DNA from: a virus
IMG/VR virus record: IMGVR_UViG_3300026521_000370
Span: 1-48,017 of that record
Direction: 5' to 3' (one strand)
DNA: 48,017 bases
Shown: positions 19,589 through 28,299 of the stretch, one piece after another
How the letters are laid out: each line of letters opens with the position of its first letter
Position numbering within the stretch: the first letter of the stretch is position 1
The notes under the pieces: model-generated
The model's database searches: none
What the model was told of the DNA's origin: nothing
What the model saw: the letters and a program-made list of their open reading frames with translations, nothing else
Made by a program: the position numbers and the translations under genes

Positions 19589-22141
19589 ATGGAAGAAAAA
19601 GTGGAAAAAATATTATTTACAGTTTTTGAGTCAGGTACAAAATCAAAAACTCCAACTTCTCCCTTTGATGATAAAACATTTGTTTTTAATAGTATTGAAG
19701 TTCCAATGGATGAAGTTCCGTTCTTAATAGAAAATTTTTATTATCTTAATAGAGGGTTCAATATTAAAAATAAAAGATTAAAAAGAACAAGGGAAACTCT
19801 TGAAAAACATCTTGTGGAACCAATTCAATTTATAGTCTTAGATGTGGATAAAGTTTATAATATAGCAGCAAGAGATAAGGTTATCTTAACATTAACTGAA
19901 GAAAATATTCCATTTGTTCTTTGTAAAAGTAGAAGCTATGATGAAAATACAAATTTTAATATGAAAGGAGTATTCTTTGTCGAGGGACATAATGATACAA
20001 ATGGTATATTAGAATTTCTCTATAAAATACAAAGGAAAATAGGAAATGTTGCTGAAATTGATCTTTCGGTTAGTAGAATTGGAGCACTTCAAGCACCCAC
20101 ATTACAAGAAAATAGTTTAATATTTCAAACACTTGATAATCCAAAACCATACATAAGACATATTGAAAAGCAAGAATTTCAAACAATTCATCAAGATAAT
20201 GAAATAACTCAAATAGCAATCGAACAATTAAATCTATTGGGATTTTCAATAGCTGATGAAAAAGATGATATGTTTATTTTTCAACATCCAAATGAAAAGA
20301 CTCCTAAAGGTTACTTTCTTTTCAAGGATTATCCGTTTATTTTAAGACACTTTAATCCTAAGAAAAATATTAGCTTATTTAAAGAACTTATAAAACATAA
20401 GAAAGTTAAGAAATACTTTGAAGAAATAGATACTCAAAGAAAAATAGAAATAATTGATAAACCTTATATCGGGGAGAAATTAAAAGTAAAAGAAAAATTC
20501 TTAAAGGTTGATGGAAAGAAAAACTTTATTAAAAGCTTTTTAAAGGACGAGGACGGAGTTTTAAACATTAAGTCCCCAATGGGTAGTGGAAAGTCTAATA
20601 TCATTGATTACATACTAGAGAATACTGATAAGAGGGTGTTATTCATTACTAATAGAATAAGCATAGCAAAAGATATAATGGAGAAATATGATGGTTTAAA
20701 ATTATATTCAACTACTGAATGGAATGTTGGAGATAATTTAGTTTGTCAATTTGATAGTTTATGGAAGTATGACTTAAAAGATTTTGACTTAGTTATTATT
20801 GACGAATTTATGAGTTTACTTCTTCATACGAGAAATAGCTTAAACAACTTTAATGTCTTGAATAAAATTAAATTTTTCTATTCTTTGAATAAACAATTAG
20901 TATTATTAGATGCCTTTCTTTTCAATTATGAAGATAAATTCTTAGGATCTAGAAATAGATATATTATTGAAAATTCATATAGAGACAGAACAAGCTTAGT
21001 TGAATATAAAGATGTTAATAATTTATTAAGTAAAATTGTAAAAGTTGCTGAAAAAGAAACGAAAACTATTACAATTTCTTGTAATACAAAAACTTTAGTA
21101 AATTCTATTAAACTGATGCTTGAAACTAGAGGAAAGAAAGTTATAGTTATTGACTCTGGTACATCTGATGATGAAAAAGAAATTATATATTCAACTTTTA
21201 AAGATGGAAGCGACTCTTATGATGTATTAATTTATTCTCCATCATTGACTGTTGGTATTAGTATGGAGTTTGAGTCAAATTGGCATTTTCATATTGACGA
21301 GGGAAATTCTATTGATGTTATTAGTAGCTTACAAATGATGAAGCGAAATAGAAATGCGAAAAATATTCATTATTATATAAAGGAAAAGAAAAAATATCTT
21401 CAATATGAAGATGGTGTTTTATTAGCTGAGTTTGAAAGAGATCTTGAAACAAAGTTTTTTAATCAAAAAGAAACTGGTTTTTTAATTGATGTTGATATGA
21501 ATGGGAATTTTACACCATCCAGATTTGCTAAATTTCAGATTAAAATTGAAGCCCTTTATAATCTTTTAAGTAATAATAATTATACAAGCTTTAAAAAACT
21601 TCTTGAATTTCAATTTCTAAACGACCCGAAAATGAATGAAAAATATGTAGAGTCGTTTATTGGTAAATATAAGAAAGAATATAAAGAAAATGAAAAACGA
21701 ATGGTAGAAATATTGACAACTAAATTCAAAAAGGGAATGGATAATGATAAAAAGATATCTGATATAGAAAGAAACTTTTTATCACTCCAAGATACTGAAA
21801 TAGAATTTTTATTAAATGAAAGTGTAAAAACTCCTGATATTATAAAAAAGATTTATAATTTTAAAATCTATAATGAAAATAAAATTAAAAATATAGTATC
21901 AAAACTTTCTAATGAAAATATTATACCAGCTAATGAGAAAGCTAACTTTAGATTTATGTTATTATTAAAGGAAAAAGGATTTTCTTTAAAACCGAGATTT
22001 GTTATTAGTGAATTAAGGGATATGGGACTTCCAGTTGATAAGATGAAAACATTTCTATATAGTATAGGTTATAAATGGCGATATAACTCTTTTATATTTG
22101 ATCCAGTACTAAACACACTGTCATCAAAATTATTGCTTTAG
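19589..22141 (+). CDS. Helicase with AEP-primase-like N-terminus (origin-binding-protein type)
   Basis: 850 aa. The N-terminal part has FIVLDVDKVY (81-90), an hhhDhD motif as in archaeo-eukaryotic primases. The helicase core begins with LNIKSPMGSGKSN (Walker A, 329-336) and continues with RVLFITNRISIAKD and LVIIDEFMSLL (Walker B, 403-410). Motifs further on include TISCNTK, DVLIYSPSLTVGISME and QMMKRNRNAK (arginine finger region), in the style of herpes-type origin-binding helicases. The last 250 residues are charged and helical. Probably unwinds DNA at origins or forks; primase activity is unproven because later AEP motifs are unclear. Confidence 0.7.
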   Translation: MEEKVEKILFTVFESGTKSKTPTSPFDDKTFVFNSIEVPMDEVPFLIENFYYLNRGFNIKNKRLKRTRETLEKHLVEPIQFIVLDVDKVYNIAARDKVILTLTEENIPFVLCKSRSYDENTNFNMKGVFFVEGHNDTNGILEFLYKIQRKIGNVAEIDLSVSRIGALQAPTLQENSLIFQTLDNPKPYIRHIEKQEFQTIHQDNEITQIAIEQLNLLGFSIADEKDDMFIFQHPNEKTPKGYFLFKDYPFILRHFNPKKNISLFKELIKHKKVKKYFEEIDTQRKIEIIDKPYIGEKLKVKEKFLKVDGKKNFIKSFLKDEDGVLNIKSPMGSGKSNIIDYILENTDKRVLFITNRISIAKDIMEKYDGLKLYSTTEWNVGDNLVCQFDSLWKYDLKDFDLVIIDEFMSLLLHTRNSLNNFNVLNKIKFFYSLNKQLVLLDAFLFNYEDKFLGSRNRYIIENSYRDRTSLVEYKDVNNLLSKIVKVAEKETKTITISCNTKTLVNSIKLMLETRGKKVIVIDSGTSDDEKEIIYSTFKDGSDSYDVLIYSPSLTVGISMEFESNWHFHIDEGNSIDVISSLQMMKRNRNAKNIHYYIKEKKKYLQYEDGVLLAEFERDLETKFFNQKETGFLIDVDMNGNFTPSRFAKFQIKIEALYNLLSNNNYTSFKKLLEFQFLNDPKMNEKYVESFIGKYKKEYKENEKRMVEILTTKFKKGMDNDKKISDIERNFLSLQDTEIEFLLNESVKTPDIIKKIYNFKIYNENKIKNIVSKLSNENIIPANEKANFRFMLLLKEKGFSLKPRFVISELRDMGLPVDKMKTFLYSIGYKWRYNSFIFDPVLNTLSSKLLL

Positions 22142-22149
22142 GGGGAGAT

Positions 22150-22533
22150 ATGAATGGTTTAAATTGGTACACTTCATATTATGGAAATTTAAGGAATTTG
22201 AAAGGGTATAAAATAAGCATATCAAGATTTATACCTTTCGGAATTGGTAAAGCTGTAGATTTACAGGATATTCGTTTAGCACCAACTCCTAAAATATTAT
22301 CGTCAACTAGAGATGGTTATATTGAAGATTTTAATTTACTTTTGGATAAAATAGATATTCTTGAAATAATTAAAGAATATGAAAATAGGGCTTTGGGTAA
22401 AGGTCATACAAATATATTTCTTCTGTGTTATGAAACTCCGGAAGAATTTTGCCATCGTCACTTGGTCGCCGAACGAATAAAAGAGTTTAGGCAAATAGAA
22501 GAATATAGAAATGAAGCTATAATAGATTTTTAG
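22150..22533 (+). CDS. Unknown protein, 127 aa
   Basis: 8 nt after the helicase, with a strong GGGGGAGA ribosome site. Aromatic N-terminus (MNGLNWYTSYYGNLRNLKGYKISISRF), then a helical segment with PEEFCHRHLVAERI. This recalls small proteins that follow phage helicase genes, but no family is assigned. Confidence 0.7.
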   Translation: MNGLNWYTSYYGNLRNLKGYKISISRFIPFGIGKAVDLQDIRLAPTPKILSSTRDGYIEDFNLLLDKIDILEIIKEYENRALGKGHTNIFLLCYETPEEFCHRHLVAERIKEFRQIEEYRNEAIIDF

Positions 22534-22541
22534 GAGAGAAA

Positions 22542-22742
22542 ATGGATTATTTTTCAACAACATTTGGGGTGTACTTATTAAGATGGATTTTTTCAGCATT
22601 TGTGATGATGGTTCCATTATATTTTTTAAATAAGTATAAAGTAACTAATAAATTTAAGAATAAAGAATATATCGATTTAATAATAGTACAAATTATTGGT
22701 GCTTTTATTTTTTTCAATATCGATAAACTTATTTTTAATTAA
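22542..22742 (+). CDS. Small membrane protein (two segments)
   Basis: 66 aa. Hydrophobic segments at about 8-28 and 46-62 with a charged loop KYKVTNKFKNKEY between. GGAGAG ribosome site. Could be a minor holin-like or immunity-type protein; no specific evidence. Confidence 0.7.
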   Translation: MDYFSTTFGVYLLRWIFSAFVMMVPLYFLNKYKVTNKFKNKEYIDLIIVQIIGAFIFFNIDKLIFN

Positions 22743-22748
22743 GCTTAT

Positions 22749-22771
22749 TTTAAGCTATTTTATAGTATAAT
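22749..22771 (+). promoter_or_regulatory. Host-type promoter for 22791
   Basis: TTTAAGC at 22749, TATAAT at 22766, offset 17. Confidence 0.7.
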
Positions 22772-22790
22772 AAAGAAAAGGATTATAATT

Positions 22791-23126
22791 ATGGAAACAA
22801 AAACAATATCATTGGATGAATTATATAAATATCCGATGGGTACGAAAATTCAAATTGATGAAAAAGGAATATTTTATATCATTGGATTAATACCTTATGA
22901 TATACAATTATTTGATGGAAAAAGAAAGGTTTTATTGAGTGAGTTAGTTGAAGATGATTTATCTCAGTTAGATACATTACATATAACTTTTAAACAAATC
23001 CCAACAAATGATATTTTAAGAGATATTTTACAAGTGGAATTAGCTTATCTTATTGAAGATGGTTTTGATGAGACTGAAATTAAAATATTAATAGAAAAAA
23101 TTAGTAAAATTAAAGAATTACTTTAA
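22791..23126 (+). CDS. Unknown acidic protein, 111 aa
   Basis: Own promoter and AAAGGAT site. N-terminal beta-rich half (YPMGTKIQIDEKGIFYIIGL), then an acidic helical half. Not recognised. Confidence 0.7.
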   Translation: METKTISLDELYKYPMGTKIQIDEKGIFYIIGLIPYDIQLFDGKRKVLLSELVEDDLSQLDTLHITFKQIPTNDILRDILQVELAYLIEDGFDETEIKILIEKISKIKELL

Positions 23127-23133
23127 TATATAA

Positions 23134-23155
23134 TTAAGCTTTAATTAGCTAAAAT
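23134..23155 (+). promoter_or_regulatory. Weak host-type promoter for the topoisomerase operon
   Basis: TTAAGC box (TAATTAAGCTTTAATTAGC) with TAAAAT in place of TATAAT at 23150. Confidence 0.5.
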
Positions 23156-23167
23156 AAAGGTTAAGAT

Positions 23168-23458
23168 TTGAATAAAAAAGAATTATATAATATAATTATG
23201 AATTCGCCAAATTTTAGGTTACTGTATTTAGTTGAAAAAATTATAAAAGAACCTAAACTTGATGATATTACTTTACTAAGCTTTAAAGATGGAAATCAAG
23301 AGTTTAAATTAAAAATAGACATATATGGTGATAAATTGGAGTTACAACTTAGTTATTCTGAATTAAGAGGTTTAAAATTTTTATTAAATGGAGAATTTCA
23401 TATGATAACTGATGTGACTCTTCTTTGCTTAATTATAAAAAAGAATAAAGGAAAATAA
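23168..23458 (+). CDS. Unknown protein, 96 aa (TTG start)
   Basis: Starts at TTG 23168 behind AAAGGTTAAG. No ATG fits the N-terminal frame as well, and the stop overlaps the next gene's ATG (TAATG), indicating translational coupling. Helical ends with a central beta-rich part. Not recognised. Confidence 0.55.
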   Translation: MNKKELYNIIMNSPNFRLLYLVEKIIKEPKLDDITLLSFKDGNQEFKLKIDIYGDKLELQLSYSELRGLKFLLNGEFHMITDVTLLCLIIKKNKGK

Positions 23459-24180
23459 TGAGTACAAGAAATATTCAGCTTATGACTGAAGTAGAACATT
23501 GTTTAAAAAGACCAAATATGTATATTGGTGCTGTGAAAAATGTGAGTGAATTGAGATTTGTGTTTTCTGAAGAAGAAAACAAATTTATCATAGATAAAAT
23601 TCAATATGTTCCTGGATTGGTTAAAATTGTAGAAGAAATACTTGATAATTCTGTTGATGCATTTGTTGATAATAATTTTAAAGGAAGCCCTAAAATTTCT
23701 ATATTTTTAGAGGACGATCATTTCAAAATTGAAGATAATGGAGTAGGTATTCCAAATTCTACAATAAAAGATCACGACGGAAATGTTAAATACTCTTGTG
23801 AAGTTGCTTGGGGTTCAATGAGAGCAGGAAGCAACTTTGATGATAGTAAAAGAATATCAGCTGGTGCAAATGGTGTTGGAAGTTATTTAACAAATATATT
23901 TTCAAAAGAATTTATAGGTATAAACAAAAATTCTGGTAAGAAAATTGTTTGTAATTGGAAAAATAACTCAAGCGATTTTGAACTTAAAGAAAGTGCTATA
24001 AAAACCACAGGAGTTGAAGTTACAGCATTCCCAGATTTTAGTAGATTTAGTGTTTCTAAATTTGGTAAAGGAGAAAGAATTGCTATTTTAACAAGGATAA
24101 ATATGTTAGCATTAACTTATCCCGAAATTAAATTTAATTTTAATGGTATGTTAATAAAACCAAAAGAAATAGGATTTTAA
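23458..24180 (+). CDS. gp39: Type II topoisomerase ATPase (GHKL) subunit, N-terminal part of gp39
   Basis: 240 aa. GHKL ATP-binding motifs: EEILDNSVDA (59-68), IEDNGVGIP (91-99) and SAGANGVGSYLTN (134-146). LKRPNMYIG near the start is the GyrB/gp39 signature. The protein ends right after the ATPase domain, before the transducer. The transducer and TOPRIM are encoded 0.7 kb downstream as a separate gene. T4 gp39 carries ATPase plus transducer in one 516-aa chain, so the break here is in a different place. The subunits must assemble after translation. Confidence 0.92.
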   Translation: MSTRNIQLMTEVEHCLKRPNMYIGAVKNVSELRFVFSEEENKFIIDKIQYVPGLVKIVEEILDNSVDAFVDNNFKGSPKISIFLEDDHFKIEDNGVGIPNSTIKDHDGNVKYSCEVAWGSMRAGSNFDDSKRISAGANGVGSYLTNIFSKEFIGINKNSGKKIVCNWKNNSSDFELKESAIKTTGVEVTAFPDFSRFSVSKFGKGERIAILTRINMLALTYPEIKFNFNGMLIKPKEIGF

Positions 24181-24181
24181 A

Positions 24182-24589
24182 ATGATACGAGAAATTTATG
24201 AAGCTTTAAAAATTACTTTTAAAAAGCTAAAATATGTTGGAACTGAAAATGATATAGAATGGAATATTTTCTTTAATAATTCTAAAGACCATAGTATTTT
24301 TTCAAGAATGAAAGAAAGAACAAGTTTAGAATTTAAAGAGATAGAATATAAATTATCAAAGGGTGTTGATTTAATTTTAAAGAAAGTTAAAAAAGGGAAA
24401 ATTGAAAAACCTCTTCAAATAGCTTTAACTTATAAAAAGTCAGACTTTAAAGCAATCTTTAAAGTTGTTCCCGAAGAAAAAGCAATAATTCTTCTAACTA
24501 TTTTAGCGACTGATATGCATACTAAAGGTGCGATTGACTGGAATATGAACGAGTCTCTTGAAACTTTAACAATAGATATAGATCTTTAA
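24182..24589 (+). CDS. Unknown protein inserted between topoisomerase parts (135 aa)
   Basis: Starts 1 nt after the ATPase gene's stop; ATAGGA 7 nt upstream overlaps that gene's end, so translation is coupled. Lys-rich alpha/beta protein ending LETLTIDIDL. No HNH, GIY-YIG or LAGLIDADG motif, so it is not an obvious homing endonuclease. Function unknown. Confidence 0.65.
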   Translation: MIREIYEALKITFKKLKYVGTENDIEWNIFFNNSKDHSIFSRMKERTSLEFKEIEYKLSKGVDLILKKVKKGKIEKPLQIALTYKKSDFKAIFKVVPEEKAIILLTILATDMHTKGAIDWNMNESLETLTIDIDL

Positions 24590-24595
24590 GTAAAG

Positions 24596-24618
24596 ATTAA
24601 GTAAAATTTAGTTATAAT
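24596..24618 (+). promoter_or_regulatory. Host-type promoter inside the topoisomerase operon
   Basis: ATTAAGT at 24596 and TATAAT at 24613, offset 17. It would transcribe the 78-aa gene and the TOPRIM part independently of the ATPase part. Confidence 0.65.
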
Positions 24619-24644
24619 ATACTTATAAACAAAGGAGTTTTATT

Positions 24645-24881
24645 ATGACTAAAGATTTTTTACTTAACAAAGAACTTTTCAAACGATTTAATGATATGTT
24701 AGAAGAAAGACTGACAGAAGATGAAATAGAAATAGATGGTTCTGATATTTTTGCTAGAGGAGATAAAATATCTTTTCATTATGGTAAAGATTGTGAAATA
24801 TTATCACTGAATGGTGAACCATTTCTTATAAATGAAGATTATAAAATAGAAGAAGAGGTTGAAGAAGAAATCAACCTATAA
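24645..24881 (+). CDS. Small acidic protein between topoisomerase parts (78 aa)
   Basis: AAAGGAG ribosome site and its own promoter. Very acidic C-terminus (KIEEEVEEEINL). Not recognised; DNA mimicry or a topoisomerase accessory role would be speculation. Confidence 0.65.
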   Translation: MTKDFLLNKELFKRFNDMLEERLTEDEIEIDGSDIFARGDKISFHYGKDCEILSLNGEPFLINEDYKIEEEVEEEINL

Positions 24882-24890
24882 AGGAAATGA

Positions 24891-25976
24891 ATGAAGATTG
24901 GTGAAATAAAAAATGATAATTTTGAAATAAGGATTGAAGCTAATGAGACTGATGATTTTTCTCAGTTATCAATAGTCAATGGTCTTTATATAAAAAATGG
25001 TGGTACTCATATTGAGTATATATTAGAAAAAGTTATACCACCGATTAGAGAAAAACTCCAAAAGCAGTTTAAAACAATAAAACCAGCTGACATAAAAAAT
25101 AAAATGAAGTTAATGGTTGTTATAAGAAAATTTGGGGCTTTAGAATTTACAAGTCAAGAAAAAGTAGAAGTATCTAATTCACAAGCAACATTTAGAGAAT
25201 TCTTTGATGGGGTTGATTGGACTAAAGTTGTTAAGCAACTTTTAAAAGATGAAAATCTTATGCTTAACATTACAGAATACTTTCGATTAAAAGAACAAGT
25301 TAAAGAAAGTGTTGAATTAAAGAAGTTGGCAACAGCAACAAAGGCTCTTAATATTGATAAATATACAGAACCAACTCATTATAAAAAAAGACTTTTTATA
25401 TGCGAGGGAGAGTCTGCTGCTGGAGGATTAATACCAACTTTGGGTAGGTATGAAAATGGATTTTATGAATTAAAGGGTGTTCCTACAAATGCTTGGGAAT
25501 TAAGCCCATCTAAAATTAAAAGTTCAACAGAGTTAAGTGAATTATACACAATTTTAAAACAAGAAAACTTTGAAGAAATTGTTATAGCCACTGATGCCGA
25601 TTTAGATGGTCATCATATTGCTGGTTTAGTTATAGGGTTTATTGTTAGATTTTTACCTGAGTATAAAGATAGAATTTATCGTTTTGAAACTCCTATTATT
25701 GGAGTTAAGAAAGGAAAGAAACTTATTAGATGGGTTTATGACTTAAATGATGAAGTAAAAACATCAACATCTGAAGTGATGAAATATTACAAAGGGTTTG
25801 GATCTTGGAAAAAAGATGATTTAAAACTTGTAATAAAAAAAGATGGTTTAGATGAAATGTGTGTAAAAATTGAAATTTCTTCAACTGAAGTTATTGATAA
25901 TTGGTTACATAAGAAGAAAGTTGATGTAAGAAAACATCTAATAAAAGAAAATAGCTTTGATATTAATCAATTATAA
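24891..25976 (+). CDS. gp60: Type II topoisomerase transducer-TOPRIM subunit (gp39 C-part plus gp60)
   Basis: 361 aa. Transducer features: NGGTHIEYI (36-44) and EFTSQEKVE (85-92, corresponding to the SQTK loop). TOPRIM features: LFICEGESAAGG (168-179, catalytic Glu172) and ATDADLDGHHI (233-243, D235/D237/D239 metal ligands). It combines the transducer of T4 gp39 with the TOPRIM that T4 splits between gp39 and gp60. It forms the DNA gate together with the gp52-like subunit encoded next. AAGGAA site. Confidence 0.92.
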   Translation: MKIGEIKNDNFEIRIEANETDDFSQLSIVNGLYIKNGGTHIEYILEKVIPPIREKLQKQFKTIKPADIKNKMKLMVVIRKFGALEFTSQEKVEVSNSQATFREFFDGVDWTKVVKQLLKDENLMLNITEYFRLKEQVKESVELKKLATATKALNIDKYTEPTHYKKRLFICEGESAAGGLIPTLGRYENGFYELKGVPTNAWELSPSKIKSSTELSELYTILKQENFEEIVIATDADLDGHHIAGLVIGFIVRFLPEYKDRIYRFETPIIGVKKGKKLIRWVYDLNDEVKTSTSEVMKYYKGFGSWKKDDLKLVIKKDGLDEMCVKIEISSTEVIDNWLHKKKVDVRKHLIKENSFDINQL

Positions 25977-25985
25977 GGAATATAA

Positions 25986-27353
25986 ATGGAATTTTTAGAT
26001 GAATTTGAAACAACTGAAATAACAAAACCTACAAGAAAAACCAAAGATGTAAAAGACTTCTTTGGTAACGAATATGTAAATTTTGCTTCTTATGATAATT
26101 TAAGAAAAATTGCTTCTTATGTTGATGGGTTGAAGAATTCATCTCGTAAAGTTGTATATACTATTCTTGATAAAAATATTACAAATGAATATAAAGTACA
26201 AAGATTAACATCGTTAGTGTCTGAACATACAGAATTTATACACGGAGAAACAAACCTAGAGGGTGTAATTTGTAATCTAGCACAAAATTTTGTAGGATCA
26301 AATAACCTTAATATTTTATATCCAGAGGGGAATTTTGGTACAAGATTTTCACCAGCACCATCTGCAAGTAGATACATCTATACATTTAAAGAAAAAGCTA
26401 TTGATTATATTTTTAGAAAAGAAGATTTTGATATTCTTGAAATACAAAAATTTGAAGGAAGTGATATTGAACCAAAATATTTTATTCCTATTATTCCATT
26501 TGTTTTAATAAATGGTTCTTTAGGTGTTTCTCCTGGTTTTGCTCAAAAAATACTTCCGAGAGACCCAAAAGAAATTGTAAATATTTTGGAAGAGTATTTG
26601 AACGGAAAAGAACTTCCTACTAAAATTCTTCCATTTTATAAAAACTTTAAGGGAACTATTTTTAGTGACGATTTAAGTCATAGAGTAAAGGGTACTTTTG
26701 AAAGAAATGGCAGAGGAACAATTATTATTACTGAATTGCCAGTTGGATATAACCTAAAAACTTATAAAAAAGTTCTAAAAGAACTACTTGAAAAGAAAGT
26801 TATTAAAAAATATAAGGATTTATCTGAAGATGATTGCTTCAAATTTGAAGTATCAGTTAGCTTAGATTTTATGAAATTAGAAGATGAAAAAATAATTGAT
26901 AAACTTAAATTATATAAACCATCAACAGAAAACTTTACAACTATTGATGAAAATCTTAAAATTAGAGTATTTAAAAATGAGATAGATTTATTAAAAGATT
27001 ATATTGATATTCGTTTGAAACTTTATAAAAAGAGAAAAGAATTTAGATTAGTTAGTTTAGAAAAAGAGATAGACTTCTTAAAAGATAGGTTAAAATTTAT
27101 TCAATATAAAATTGATGATAAAATTATAATTGATAAGAGAAGTAAAGAAAATGTTGCTAAACAATGTGAAGATTATAATATTAAGTTTTTTGAAGACCAT
27201 ATGCGATTAAATCTTTTTTCTTTAACTGAAGAAAAAATAGCTGAGTTAGAAAAAGAATTAGCTAAAGTTGAAAAAGAATTTGATACTTTACAAAAAACAA
27301 AAATTGAAACAATTTGGAAAAAAGAGTTAAAAGAACTTAAAAAATTTCTTTAA
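25986..27353 (+). CDS. gp52: Type II topoisomerase DNA-cleavage subunit, T4 gp52-like
   Basis: 455 aa (T4 gp52 is 442). Winged-helix/tower region of the GyrA family: YVDGLKNSSRKVVYTIL, HGETNLEGVICNLAQNFVGSNN, YPEGNFGTR and the active-site Arg-Tyr in SASRYIYT (R129, Y130). It continues with IPFVLINGSLGVSPGFA and a long C-terminal coiled coil (about 340-455) closing the C-gate. Cotranscribed with the TOPRIM subunit (9-nt gap, AAGGAA). Confidence 0.93.
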   Translation: MEFLDEFETTEITKPTRKTKDVKDFFGNEYVNFASYDNLRKIASYVDGLKNSSRKVVYTILDKNITNEYKVQRLTSLVSEHTEFIHGETNLEGVICNLAQNFVGSNNLNILYPEGNFGTRFSPAPSASRYIYTFKEKAIDYIFRKEDFDILEIQKFEGSDIEPKYFIPIIPFVLINGSLGVSPGFAQKILPRDPKEIVNILEEYLNGKELPTKILPFYKNFKGTIFSDDLSHRVKGTFERNGRGTIIITELPVGYNLKTYKKVLKELLEKKVIKKYKDLSEDDCFKFEVSVSLDFMKLEDEKIIDKLKLYKPSTENFTTIDENLKIRVFKNEIDLLKDYIDIRLKLYKKRKEFRLVSLEKEIDFLKDRLKFIQYKIDDKIIIDKRSKENVAKQCEDYNIKFFEDHMRLNLFSLTEEKIAELEKELAKVEKEFDTLQKTKIETIWKKELKELKKFL

Positions 27354-27359
27354 CTTCTT

Positions 27360-27382
27360 TTTAAGTAAAACTTAGTTATACT
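27360..27382 (+). promoter_or_regulatory. Host-type promoter for 27409
   Basis: TTTAAG at 27360 and TATACT at 27377, offset 17. Confidence 0.6.
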
Positions 27383-27408
27383 ATTATATAAAGATTAAAG
27401 GGTGAAAT

Positions 27409-27756
27409 ATGGAAATGAAAAATGGAATTTTAAGAAGAATTACACAAAGATGTATAAAGGCTTCAAGTGAAGATATTAAATTAATTGATACTTTTTTAGC
27501 ATCAGAAATTATAACAGTTAATGGGACTTTTATAGGAGTACCTGAAGAGTCTGGTGTGAATGAACTTTCTTTTATTACTGATATACAAACTGGTAGAAAA
27601 TATGCTATTATGACTGATAAAATAATTGCAGTCGGTGACTATAAAGTTGAAACATATGAAATTGGGAATGTAATCAAGTCATACCTATTACCAGACGAAT
27701 TAACATTTACTCGCAAAGATATTGAAGTTAATAATATTGGTGTAATTGAGTTATGA
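27409..27756 (+). CDS. Unknown protein, 115 aa
   Basis: Own promoter; AAAGGGTG upstream of ATG 27409 (ATG 27415 is an alternative). N-terminal RRITQRCIKASSEDIKLIDTFL helix and then beta-strand-rich halves. Ends overlapping the next ATG (ATGA). Not recognised. Confidence 0.65.
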   Translation: MEMKNGILRRITQRCIKASSEDIKLIDTFLASEIITVNGTFIGVPEESGVNELSFITDIQTGRKYAIMTDKIIAVGDYKVETYEIGNVIKSYLLPDELTFTRKDIEVNNIGVIEL

Positions 27757-28250
27757 AAAAAGAAGAACTTTTTAATTATATAAGAGAAAATTATAATATT
27801 ATTGATGAATTTAAAGATATTATAATTTTCAAATATAAGGATGAAGTTCAAGAACTTTATATTTTCGAACTTAAAGCTTTTATAAATGGAAGAGAGTTCA
27901 AATTACTTCAACCAGAAAATGAGATTAAAAAACTTATACAAAGAGCAGTATCTCGTTCAGTTAGTATTAAAAAATCTAAAACATTTGTAATATATGAAAA
28001 AACTAAAGATATTTTTAAAAACACTGGAATTGAATATTATTTTTCTCAAGGTTTTTTAATTTTTTATCTGCAAGACATAGAAATAAAATTTAATTATTCT
28101 GGGAAGTTTTCAATACCTATTCAAAAGACAGTTTTAAGCGAAGAAGAAAATGAAATTATTCTTGAAAAAATAAAGTTAATAAAAGAAACTTTAGAACCTT
28201 ATTTTGATAACCAATTACAACAAGTAAAATCTCTTGCTCCATTACCATAG
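27753..28250 (+). CDS. Unknown protein, 165 aa
   Basis: Overlaps the previous gene by 4 nt (translational coupling). Alpha/beta protein with a Lys/Ile-rich C-terminal helix. Last gene before the late block; not recognised. Confidence 0.65.
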   Translation: MKKEELFNYIRENYNIIDEFKDIIIFKYKDEVQELYIFELKAFINGREFKLLQPENEIKKLIQRAVSRSVSIKKSKTFVIYEKTKDIFKNTGIEYYFSQGFLIFYLQDIEIKFNYSGKFSIPIQKTVLSEEENEIILEKIKLIKETLEPYFDNQLQQVKSLAPLP

Positions 28251-28259
28251 TTAATCAAC

Positions 28260-28267
28260 TATAAATA
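28260..28267 (+). promoter_or_regulatory. Late promoter opening the head/packaging block
   Basis: TATAAATA 33 nt before the TerS-position gene, at the switch from early/middle to late genes. Confidence 0.7.
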
Positions 28268-28299
28268 TTATAACTTAAAGACAACTTAAAGGATATAAT

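Noticed and set aside
24182-24881. Homing endonuclease as the cause of the topoisomerase split, as with mobE in T4
   Set aside because: Neither inserted ORF shows HNH, GIY-YIG, LAGLIDADG or NUMOD motifs.
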